Shown: positions 1 to 9,924 of the stretch, piece by piece | How positions within the stretch are numbered: position 1 is the stretch's first letter | Layout: every line of letters begins with the position of its first letter | Source: Paracyclopina nana | Lineage: Eukaryota; Arthropoda; Copepoda; Cyclopoida; Cyclopettidae | NCBI GenBank assembly: GCA_019096065.1 | Contig: JAGUCH010000001.1 | Coordinates: 2,294,001 to 2,358,000 of the forward strand | Reading direction: 5' to 3' | DNA length: 64,000 nt | Notes under the pieces: generated by a model | What the model was told of the DNA's origin: nothing | Databases searched by the model: none | What the model saw: only the letters and a program-made list of their open reading frames with translations | Translations under genes and position numbers: made by a program

Positions 1-2585
1 TAAGGCTGACATTGCACTGAAGCCCAGACAAAGGCCTAATACACCTCCAACGTAGGAAAACAAGTCCACCACACTAAACAACTAAATAGAAATGTTATCA
101 TGAAAAAACAGCTTTATTATTATGGATATTGTACCTCTCCTCTTTGGTGCTTCAAGAAGTGGAGATCTTCATGGTATACATGGAGTAGAGCAATGTTATC
201 CTCCACATATTGGTCATCATTTAGCTTTGGAATTGCAGTTTTCAATTCAGAGCTTGCCTTAAAGTAAAAAGAAAGAAAGCTTTCAAACGAAGGCTACTAA
301 TAATGTAAGATTTGATCATCATCCTAGTTTTATATATGTGATTTGCCCGTTTCTTTGAAAAGTTTTAGCTTGCCTAAGAAGCCATGTCTGAGTTACATAA
401 CAAAAGGCCAATTTCATATTATCGAAGTCAAGCTAAGGCAAGCTAAGCTAGGTTCTTTGGAGGCTAATATCTCAGCAAATACTGAGCGTATTGGCACCAA
501 ACTTGGTAGGATACATCAAAATGTCAACCTATAGCTGCGTTCCAAATTTGGTTAAGTTCCGAGGCCGTTTAGAGGAGGTCATTTTCTAAGCAAAGCTAGG
601 TATCTAGCTTGTCTTTTTGGGCAGGTAAAGTCAGCCTATGGAAGGGATCCTTAGATTCATTTAAAATTTGGTATGGTGGCTTATTAGGCTCTTCTTATGA
701 ATCCTACCAAATTTGGTGCCAATCGACTCAGTAGTTGCTGAGCTATAAGCCTCAAAAGTACCTTGCTTTTTTTAGCTTGTCTTTGTGAAATTGGCCTAAA
801 GAATTATCTGTTTTCTAATAAGTTACTGAATCATAAAAATTGGCATGAACTTGTGACAAAGCAATGATGTTTTCCGCGATTTCTTGCGCAGGTAAAAATT
901 GTCAAATGAAAAATTGACAAAAGAGTTCTTGAGATCAAGCTCAAAACGTAAAAATTACATGCAATCCTTTGGCCCTTGATATTTTGGCGGTGCTTAGCGT
1001 AAACGGATACTTCATTTCAGTACAAGCTGGAATACATTCGCAGTCCCCAACTGGACTCGCAGGATCGTACGCTGTAGTCTCCACCTTTTCTATCGCTTCT
1101 TCAACGCAGTCAGCCTTCGAAGGAGGGCAAATGGGCATGCTATTCTCATCTCTGGGCATGTAGTAAGCCACACATCCACAACTGGCGAAGGTGAAGTTGG
1201 AGGTGCACTCGCTCATGCAATTCAAAAAAGCATAAGTGTTGAAGTATCTGAGGTATTTTTCATCCTGCATAAAGCAGGCTCGTTTGGAGTGGTGAATGTC
1301 CATAATGGCCTCATCTGCGTGGATAATTTCAGGCTTAATAGGCATGAAATTCTCGGTGCCTGGTGACAGAGCAAAGCCATATTCCACAAGTTCTGGGTTG
1401 CTAGCTGGCATATGTAATAGGCCTTTGAGCCCCACGGACTCTGTACCCGAGCAAAAATATTCATCTTTTTCCACATTGAGCAGCAGAGTCAGGCCTGAAT
1501 GTCGGCCTGGTGCAAGGCTTCGTCTGGGCATTTGCTCAGCTGCCAGTTTTTCTTCCACATCATCACCTTCATTGATCTGGACCACAGTCAAGTCATCCAA
1601 ATACCCACTTTGAGGGTTCCATCTGCTCCACTTTTTCGTCTCTTCCTCAGAAGAATGATTTTCCTCATTGAGCTATAGGTTACGAAAAATAGAAAGCATT
1701 TTGCTTCAAGGGGTTGCATAATATGCCAGCTCTAGAAAAATATTGCTGTGAATAATTTAGCGTGCGAAGTCAATGAAAATTGGCTGAGATTGCTGTAATT
1801 ATAAATTGGACCTCGTGAACAGAGCCTTAGAAAGTTGAGCTTACCAGCTCCTTGCGAAACATTATCGAGTCAGGGGCCAAGTTAAAAGTACAGCATTGGC
1901 CCTCATCAGTGATAATTGGTCTGAAGATATTCGAGCAGTTTCTCTCATGTCCAGCGAAATGGCACCTAATTGGTCATTAGAGGGTATACATTCATTATAA
2001 TTTCGGGATGCTATGCACCTTAGAATCATTTTATCGCACGAGTGAGCCATTTCGCTCAAATAGGCGTGAATTTCATGGCCAGAAATTTTGATTTCTTCTT
2101 CATTGGAGGCCTCGGGTGAAGATTGGGCAGTTTTGGCCTGAGACTCGCACACTTCTTCCACAAAAAGGAGCTCATGGTGCCACTTTTCCTCAGTTGGCTG
2201 GGCCGCTTTTTGGGCTTGTACGAAATCCACCCTGGATTTGCGAACTTTGTTCATGTTGCAAATTGTCAGTGCAGGAAATGGAATTGCCCAAATGGGAGTA
2301 ACTGTGGAATCGAAGGAAACGAGCACAGGACTGGTTTGCCATTTGTCGATAATCTGAACAGAGAAATGCCAATTTACCAGACAGGATTTCAATTCTAACG
2401 TAACGTACGAGGTAAATGAGGTAAAATCCTATGGACCAGAGAAAGCAGCAAGCAAGGATCCAAAATAAACGCTCCAAAAAGTGCCTTCCATTCTCGAAAA
2501 TGTATTTGAGTCCGTGAATCGAAGTTTCGATGAAATATTTCTTGATGACCTCAATGCACCGATTTTCCTTGTCCTCTTCAATCAT
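1..2585 (-). CDS. DEG/ENaC (pickpocket-type) sodium channel subunit, 3' end off the window
   Basis: Amiloride-sensitive-type cation channel subunit of the plasma membrane; pickpocket family members act in mechanosensation, chemosensation or salt sensing. Exons (minus strand): 2585-2409, 2353-2019, 1941-1845, 1672-959, 257-135 and 81-1 (partial). All junctions are GT-AG and the phases agree over 509 codons. TM1 lies at about residues 41-59 and is followed by DKWQTSPVLVSFD and IPFPALTICN. The extracellular part has the family signature ITDEGQCCTFN, a W-x2-W-x2-Q-x-GY stretch, and a Cys-rich domain ending CECIPAC. TM2 has the pore-like GGVLGLCLGFS at the window edge. The start at 2585 is the first ATG after an in-frame stop. 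The 77-nt intron 1942-2018 is inferred because the frame must change before the NCSNIFRPIITDEG motif. Intron 4 is large (701 nt) while the others are 53-172 nt. The exact paralogue cannot be assigned. Confidence 0.9.
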
Positions 2586-3020
2586 TTCGGTCGAGATTTG
2601 AACATGCTACTGAAAGTCATTACTGAAGCCACTGACTAAGTGCTGCAATATTGAAAATCATTGCTTGTCACACTTGGGTGCCGTCATGTAAGGTGGCAAT
2701 TAAGCGGATCTAGCTGCTTTTTTCCTATTAATCACATGAACGGGACATTCTCTCTAATTAATGACAAGACAGCCCAATATCTTAACAACTGCAAGAACAA
2801 CAAAGCAACAACGAATATATTAAGGCTCATAACTTGATAAAGATATTACGCTTATACCTATTATAGGTAGGCTTCGTTTGCTATTAAACTATAATTCATG
2901 TAATCACTAAAAGGTGAAATTGTTCTATCTCGATAAATTTTTTTTGGTACATATGTTAGCGTACATTACTATTTGGAAATTTCCACGAATTCTCCTCATT
3001 TTTCTGAAAACTGACCTAAT
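2586..3020. other. Intergenic, upstream of the minus-strand channel
   Basis: No gene recognised. AT-rich sequence between the start of the first channel gene and the first SINE-like unit. It must hold the channel promoter, but I see no clear TATA box. Confidence 0.4.
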
Positions 3021-3514
3021 TGGAGGGCGGGCCGAAGGCCCGCCCTCCACATTTCGCTGTGACCTATGTCACTCCCCAGTTTTTAGCCAGGAAACTGCAC
3101 CAGGAAACCAAACCAGGATATCGACCAGGAAGTAAATTGCAATCCAGAAAAAACCAGAAAAATAACTGCCTGTTGTGGGATTTGAACCTGGGTCTGACTG
3201 CATTGCAATCAGACACTCTGTCACTGAGCCACCAAAGCATCACATAAAATTTACTTCTCTGATCAGCATTATCAATGAAAAAGTTGAAGTTGAGCAAATT
3301 TTTAGGATTGCCTGTACCCCAAGCAAATTTTGTATGTTGGCCGCATTCTGCCCAGTGGCCGTAGGCCTCTGGGCAGAATATGGCAGTTACTGTTTTTCCA
3401 AAGATGGGATTTAAACCTTCATCCCATTAAACACAAACAGCAATGCTATATACAATTTGATTGATGCATATTATTGGGAGCGGGCAAAAGGCCCGCCCCT
3501 ACTCAATTTTTTAT
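3021..3514 (-). repeat. tRNA-derived SINE-like unit, copy 1, with GC-rich palindromes
   Basis: On the minus strand the stretch around 3235-3175 looks like a tRNA: an A box (GGCTCAGTGACAGAGTG), an anticodon loop TTGCAAT with GCA (Cys) and a B box GGTTCAAATCC. The stems are degenerate, so it is not a working tRNA. The unit ends at a perfect palindrome at 3021-3049 with 13-bp arms around a GAA loop. A second near-palindrome at 3347-3377 has a GTA loop. The tract 3521-3720 repeats 3027-3240 in the same order, which shows that this is a dispersed or tandem element. Confidence 0.65.
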
Positions 3515-3830
3515 GAGGGCGGGCCGTAGGCCCGCCCTCCACATTTCCCTGTGACCTATGTCACTCCCCAGTTTTTAGCCAGGAAACTGCACCAGGATAT
3601 CGACCAGGAAGTAAACTGTTATTCAGAAAAAGACAAAAAATGTTTGCCTATACCGGGATTTGAACCTGGATTGGACTGCATTGCAATCTAACACTCTGTC
3701 ACTGAGCCATCAGAACATCACACAATTTTTCCAACTCTTTGCAGTATCATTCATAGCAAAAGTTGAACAAATGTTTTGGATTGCCCCTACACCAAACAAA
3801 TTATTCAGTAATATTCGGGCAATATTTGTG
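3515..3830 (-). repeat. tRNA-derived SINE-like unit, copy 2
   Basis: Second copy of the unit at 3021. It begins with a palindrome (3515-3539, 11-bp arms, GTA loop), followed by the same tract and the same Cys-tRNA-like region (minus strand, about 3715-3652). It then continues into sequence matching the 3240-3310 part of copy 1. Divergence between the copies suggests both are old. Confidence 0.6.
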
Positions 3831-4440
3831 GGAGCGGGCAGAAGAAGACCCGCCCTCCACATTTCACTGTGACATATATTGCTCCCCTGTTTGAAAATGG
3901 AAACAACAAAAACCAATGACCCACCATGATTCCTTTGTATGCTTCTTCTCTGATATTATATGCTTTTTGCAACAAGGACATTTTCAGAAGAGCAATATTC
4001 GGGCAGTGTAAGTGAGAGCGGGCCAAAGGCCCGCCCATTCTCATTATTTTTGGGAGGGAGGGCTCTCATAACTCAAACTGCAATACTATCAACAAATTGA
4101 TTGAAGCACATTATTGGGAGTGGGCAAAAGGCCTGCCCTCCACATTTCACTGTGACTTGTGTTGCTCCCCTGTTTGAAACAAGAAGCTGTACAAAAACCA
4201 ATCAGGCACCATGATTCCTTTGCATATGTGATGTTTCTAGTTTGATATTAAGTGCTTTTTGAAAATACAAAATTTTAAGAAGAGCAATAGGCAGGAAATA
4301 TTAGTTGGAGCGGATCAAAAACCCGCCCACTCTAATTATTTTTGGGAGGCTGGGCCCTCATAACTCAAACTGCTATCAACAAAGTTATTGAAGCATATTA
4401 TTGAGAGTGGGCAAAAGGCCTGCCCCCTCTCCCTTCCCAA
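3830..4440. repeat. Degenerate palindrome-bearing repeat fragments
   Basis: Four to five decayed versions of the same GC-rich hairpin occur near 3831, 4017, 4117, 4310 and 4406, each of the form GGGC(A/C)AAAGGC(C/T)GCCC. They are separated by related sequence such as ACATTTCACTGTGAC and GCTCCCCTGTTTGAAA. They look like 5'-truncated or head-to-tail fragments of the element seen at 3021 and 3515. Confidence 0.55.
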
Positions 4441-4449
4441 TGCATCTCT

Positions 4450-5300
4450 GTCCTGTCTATCCAAGGAGTGTGTGTTCTAACAATCGATCCAAGTAGTATC
4501 CCTCTTGTTGATCCAAGGACTGTACAAGTAGTTGATCCAAGTAGGATGTTTATTGCAGTTTTGAGTTTTTGGGATAAGTTTCAAATCCCCTCTTTGGAAA
4601 AAGAAACACTACCACATTCAGCACAGAGGCCTACAGCCTCTTGTGCAATTTCAGCAAAATGTCAAGGGCAGGCCTTCAGTCTGACTTCCAAAAGAAGGAC
4701 CCAGATCATGACCAACAAAACATTTCAGGAACATGGCCTACTGGTATGACTGACCCAGAACATAGCATGACAGGGACCAACTACTATTCTATTATTCTAA
4801 CATACTAAGTTGGGGCTCATTTGTGTAACCTAACTGACTTGTGACTTAACTAGCTTGGGCTGACTTGGTTAAACACAAACTACTTAGGAATGACTTGGGT
4901 AGCCAAGCCTTATTAAGCTTCACCTGGTGCAGCCACTTAAGGAGTGACTTGAGTCACCATTTCTGACTTTGGAAACCATAGCTGAATTGAGGAGCAATGG
5001 ATGACTTGGATAATGGTTATCCAAGTAATCCATTGCTGACTTAGATTTACCAAGACATAGGTAAATTTTGGGCAGCCAGGTCCAAGAACTGACTAAAATC
5101 TATTAGAACAGTTGGGACTCCTTCCCTTGGATTCACAATGGATCGTCCATGGATAGACTACGACAAATTGGCCTCTCATGGACAAAATAAATCGTTCTTG
5201 GATCAATTACTTTTACAGATAATCCATGGATCATCATTGGATCGACAATCAGAACACACAGGCCGTAGATAGACCAGGACAGACATATATTGGGTTCGAC
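4450..5300. repeat. Degenerate tandem arrays (GATCCAAGG and GACTTGG units)
   Basis: At 4480-4550 a unit containing TTGATCCAAGGAC recurs about every 25 bp. At 4830-5080 a different unit containing TGACTTGG recurs. At 5115-5290 the GATCCAAGG unit returns as its reverse complement (CTTGGATCAA, CATGGATCAT, ATTGGATCGA). Copies differ at several positions, so no exact period can be claimed by eye. No coding signal is seen. Confidence 0.55.
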
Positions 5301-5944
5301 AAGAAATACCAACTCACATAAAAAGCCATTTCCGCAATCTCTAGAAATTCCACCTATTGGCCAAATTCTCATTTCAAGACCAATTTTCAGCATCTTATTT
5401 TTGAATGACTTCTTGGCTATCAAAAGTGCCCAAAGTAGTAGATATTGACAAATAAGATGAAATTTTGCCTTAAAAATAAATTTTTCTTGGATATAGTCCA
5501 TTTTTGGAGAAAAAGAAGAACAGTTTGGCCATTTTGAGGCAATCAAGATATTGTGACAAAAAAATAACCAAGACACCATTTCAGGATAATCAATTGAAAT
5601 TGGGCCTGGAAATTTATGGAATGAGGAGATATGATAGACTGTTTTTAGCTTATGGCTATAAGAAAAAGATTTTGAAATACTGTCTCAAATGTAGCTATAC
5701 TTTTGCTGCAAGAGTCAAAATTCAGTTGCTGAGCACTTTCTCCAGCCATGGTAGTCTCTTTTGCCAGTCTATCCAAGGATAGTCTGTTCTGCCAGTCTAT
5801 CCAAGGACAGAATGTTTTTGTCAATACAGGGACAGTTTGTTGCTGCATTCTAACAATGTACAGGGTGCAGCGAAAAAATGCAATTGTGCAACAGCCAATT
5901 CGGCCAGTTTCTTTACTACTTCTGAGCAGCCCGCTGTGTGTAGG
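5301..5944. other. Spacer with a short GATCCAAGG-type array
   Basis: No gene recognised. At 5755-5810 two to three copies of a CAGTCTATCCAAGGA unit follow one another, related to the array at 4480 and to the one at 7135. Confidence 0.4.
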
Positions 5945-6175
5945 GGCTCCTATCCTAGGATCTACTATGGACCTGGACTAGAAACTACTGTGATGCACCT
6001 GGACTAGCATCTACACTGGACCCGGAATTGAATCTACTGCCACAACGTACCAGGAATAGAAACTACTGTGACAGAACTGGAATAGGATCTACTGTGTAAC
6101 ATAACAGGAATAGCATCTACAGACCTGTACTTACATCTACTACAAAGACAGAAAAGGAATAGAATCCACTAGAAC
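5945..6175 (+). repeat. Tandem array B (CTACTGTGACAG...GGAATAG unit)
   Basis: A degenerate unit of about 25-30 bp recurs, containing GAAACTACTGTGA followed by CTGGAATAG or a variant. The reverse complement of the same unit forms the array at 6795-6995, so the two arrays are an inverted pair around array C. Confidence 0.6.
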
Positions 6176-6264
6176 AAAAACTAGGCCAGCAAAGTTAGTA
6201 ATACATCAGGTAGATAAATCAGCTAAGTGATTAAGGTCATGACAAATAAGATATATTGAAGTAT

Positions 6265-6690
6265 GCAACAAGTCCTAGAAGTCTTGGCCATGTTTTTCAG
6301 TCAGGAAGAACTTTGGCATAAAAAGTCATAGTCTAATAAGTAAAACACAAGTCTTGAACTTATAGGCAAGTCTTGGAGTTATAGGCAAGCCCTTAAGTTT
6401 TGGCCAAATCCTGAAGTATTGGCCAAGTCCTGAAATTTTGGTAAGTCCTGAAGTTTCAACTAAGTCCTAAGTATTGGCTAAGTCTTGAAGCTAGAGACAA
6501 GTCCTGAAGTATTGGCCAAGTTCTGAAGTTAAGGTAAATCCTGAAGTTAAAAGCAAGTCTTGAAGTGAGAGGCAAGTCCTTAAGGTTCAGCCAAGTCCTA
6601 AAGTCCAAATCTTGAATGTAGTGGCTAAGTCCTGAAGTCCAAATCTTGAATGTTTTGGCCAAGTCCTGAAGTATCAGCTAGGTTGTAAAG
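6265..6690 (+). repeat. Tandem array C (AAGTCCTGAAGTATTGGCC unit)
   Basis: Roughly twenty degenerate copies of a unit of about 19-21 bp, consensus near AAGTCCTGAAGTATTGGCC. The array lies between the two inverted B arrays. Open frames through it on the minus strand are a by-product of the short period. Confidence 0.65.
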
Positions 6691-6794
6691 TAAATTGCAT
6701 TTCAGCTTTGGTTTCAACAAATTCAGAGTATTAGGTCAGCCTAAATTCTATTATGGCATGCATTAGCAATTGTTTAAATCCCAAGTCTGGTAAA

Positions 6795-6995
6795 GATGCT
6801 GTTCCTGGTCTGTCACAGTAGTTTCTATTCCTGTACTGTCACAGTAGATCCTATTCCTGCTCTGTTATGGAGTAGATTCTATTCCGGTATCGTCACAGTA
6901 GTTCCTATTCTAGCTCTGTCATGGAGTAGACTCTATTCCATTACCGTCACATTAGTTTCTAGCACAGTATGTTCTGGTAGGTCCTATTCCAGCTT
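6795..6995 (-). repeat. Tandem array B', reverse complement of array B
   Basis: Copies of CTGTCACAGTAGTTTCTATT and variants at about 28-bp spacing. The unit is the reverse complement of that at 5945-6175. Confidence 0.6.
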
Positions 6996-7129
6996 CTTGA
7001 GTACAGTTTTGGAGCCGCATGCTTTTCTAGCTTTCAATCCAAGTTTGATCCGTTTTTTGGTGCAGGGACAATCAGATTTGTCAGGCTATCCAGTCACAGT
7101 TTGAAATACTTGACCCAAGTCCTGCTAAG

Positions 7130-7350
7130 TCAGAGTAGTCGATCCAAGGACTATCCATTTCATTGATCCAAGGACAATTTGTCTTCAAAGTTAATCCAGG
7201 GACTATGAGTTATGTCTATCCAAGGGCAATCCGTTGGAGTATTCCAAGTACAGTATGTCTTAGTTGATCCAAGCACAGCTGCCCGATAGTTGGTCCTGGC
7301 TCTAGCAAACAGTTGGTCCTGGTCTGAGTTTGTCTCAGTTGATCCATGCA
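7130..7350 (+). repeat. Tandem array of GATCCAAGGACA-type units
   Basis: Units such as GATCCAAGGACTATCC, GATCCAAGGACAATTTG, TATCCAAGGGCAATCCG and GATCCAAGCACAGC recur every 25-35 bp. They are the same family as the arrays at 4480, 5130 (inverted) and 5755. Confidence 0.55.
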
Positions 7351-8637
7351 TAGGACACAGGTCTTCTTAATATTAGCATATTTGAACCTGAGTGCAACTA
7401 CTAGTTCAACTGTACATCAGAGAGAGTGGCAATCTTGGCAAGCTGAGCCCGCCAAAATTTGCCAAGGTCAAACTTATTTACTTGGTGAAGTGGAGTGACA
7501 GATTTCCTTAAAATTGCACCACCTATGACTTCGACCATTTTCAACCTTTGCAATCTGCTCAGCAATGTGCATTGGATGATTGCCGCTCTGTCATATAATA
7601 AAGTTGAACTATTAACTACACATGTGACTCAGCTCCATTTAAAAGTGAAGGTTGCTGAATGAAAAAGCTTTGTGATATGAAGCATGCTTTCCATTTTTTT
7701 TTATTAAAATAAAGGGCTATACTTTCAAATATTTCCGTAGGCCCGCCCTCCGCTGTCCATTTATGGACGCCTTTACCTAGTTTGAAAACATTTTTTAATA
7801 ACACAGGAGGTGATCTAAATGGTCATAAATGCCATCTGGTGATAAGAATAACTTTTTCTCTAATACAGGTAGTTACTTTAAGTATGGCACCTTATGGCAA
7901 ACATATTAACCCTTGACATGAGCAATTTTACGCAGCTTGGCCCTCCAGAAAAAGTGACCTCGATCGATTTAACTCTGTGTTTACAAAGCTAGCTGCAAAA
8001 GCAATTTTCTTAATTTGCCATTTGTACGTCAGTTCAACAAAAATAAACAACTCATCGCAAAAGTACCAATCGTTCCAAGAAACTGCGCGTGCACTAAAAA
8101 AACGTTTCTTGAGTACTTTCGTTGCACAAGTCGAAACATTTCCGTTCAGCCCAAAACTTCCCACTGTTTTCTCAATGAGGTTAAACGCCTTTAAAGGCTT
8201 CTCCAAGTAATTTTGTAGAAGCTTTAGGAAGCTCTCTTACCACGTTTAAGAGCTTTTTTTTGGTAAACATTGCATTTGGATGAAAACAAAATTATTCTAT
8301 TTCTAGGATGAAGAAACTTAACTGGCTTGTTCGACAATAAACCTAGATATATTTAATAAAGAAAGTACGAAACATATTGGATTTTCCCTCGCAACCTCAA
8401 AATACCGAAAATAACCAAAGCTTTAGAGAAAAATGCATTTTGCCGCCTAGAGAGTGCTTTTTTATGGCATCATCGTTAAAAAGGGGTAATGAAGTGAATT
8501 TTCCAGAAATATCCCCCCAATTTCGTGTCATCTGGATGAATAATAGTGCTTGGAAAACACTTGTGACAGCAAAATTAGATGATAAAGAAAAGCTTTTTAT
8601 CCCAGGTGTGGCACAGTCGTGAATTTCGTTTCAAGAC
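7351..8637. other. Intergenic with one orphan hairpin fragment
   Basis: No gene recognised. The sequence CCGTAGGCCCGCCCTCC at 7734-7750 is one arm plus loop of the palindrome that marks the repeat units at 3021 and 3515, so this is an isolated relic of that family. The rest, up to the start of the cysteine-rich gene, shows nothing I can name. Confidence 0.4.
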
Positions 8638-9463
8638 ATGATGAAACTCTTGGGATCTTTTTCAACTTTCTGTGGCCTTTTGTGCCTTGTATTAGCCCAG
8701 GACGATTGCCCGGAAATTCAAGACCCGAAATGTGCAGATTCTGAAATTGCCTGTCCAAGTGGACTGGATGAGTCAGGTTGTCCCTTGCCTGATTATTGTG
8801 CAGCCAAAACTTTCAACAGTAAACTAATTTAAAAAGGGATTTTTAAAGGGAAAGTACAAGGATAATTTCAGATGCGGTGAGTATTGACGGGAAGACTTGT
8901 CCGGATTTGTGCCCTGTGAATTGCGATCCGGATGACAAAATTTGCCCTGGAGGAACTGATGAAGATAGATGTCCTCTACCAGATGTTTGCATGCCAAAAT
9001 CAATGGAAGGTAAATTAAATTGTTGGGAAAAGTGCAATTTAAAAGAAATTAAGTTCATAGGCAAAATGAATTGCGAAGTCGTGTGCCCTATCCCTTGCAA
9101 CTATGAATATCAGATGTCTTGTCCCGGAGGAAAGGATAATTTTGGATGTCCAAAGCCCGACTTTTGCCAATCAAAACGTGGACGTAATGAGATTTGTCTA
9201 TTTCAACAAATTTTAAAGCCTTTTAACATGCATATTTTTTTGGCAGCCATGAAACCAAATGGTGAATATTGCCCAGCTTTGTGCCCCGTATTTTGCGGCC
9301 CTGGATCGCTTCAATGTTGGGGTGGATTGGGGCCTGATGGCTGTCCTTTGCCTGACACTTGTATTCCGGCTGAATCCAGTACACATGAAAAGATCACACA
9401 AGTAGAAGCTTTTTAACTATCAACTCTCTAATTTTAGGCGCTGGATGTCCCCTGAAAAAGTGA
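8638..9463 (+). CDS. Secreted protein of tandem cysteine-rich repeats, one per exon
   Basis: Exons 8638-8818, 8872-9009, 9061-9183, 9247-9378 and 9438-9463 join to 199 codons plus a stop. All four introns are GT-AG, 51-63 nt, and in phase 1. Residues 1-20 are a signal peptide (hydrophobic, ending LVLA before QDDC). Each of the first four exons carries one repeat of about 38-45 residues of the form C-x2-LCPV-x-C...CPGG-x-D-x2-GCPLPD-x-C; the first repeat is the most degenerate and the fourth has CWGG in place of CPGG. The last exon adds only a short AGCPLKK tail. The many cysteines point to a disulphide-bonded extracellular protein. I do not recognise the family. It could be a protease inhibitor-like, matrix or defence protein, but nothing in the sequence decides this. 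It lies between two DEG/ENaC channel genes. Confidence 0.85.
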
Positions 9464-9924
9464 AAGCCAACTTAGTAATGGATGCTCGATCCCTGTGAAT
9501 CACATATCCTAGTTCATTTGAAATACAGAAGCATTCTTAAATCTTGTTTATAAAAGATGCCAGAGTTTTTCTAAGGAGTTCCTACAACTTTCAAGCAAAA
9601 AGGCAGAATTTATAGCTACGCAAATATAGCTCATTTTGAAATTTCCAATTTTGACAAAATAGTGATATTTACTTAGTCACTCAACAAATACAGTACCCAA
9701 ATAATAAAAGAATACTTACTGCAATGACCCATAGTAATAAATAATGAACTCACGAAGAGTCAAGAATTAACTCTTCCATTTAGAGAATTATCGTGTCACA
9801 GCAAACAATTATCACGAAATTATTTCTTCATTACTTTCTTTTCATTGGCATTTGTGCCATTACTTACTTCGCTAAAAAAGGCCTCATTCATACACAGCAC
9901 AAATGGCAAAGTAAGAGGTGAACC
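9464..9924. other. Short intergenic spacer before the second channel
   Basis: No gene seen. AT-rich. The 3' end of the cysteine-rich gene and the promoter of the channel at 9925 must lie here; AATAAAAG near 9704 could be a polyadenylation signal for the upstream gene. Confidence 0.35.
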
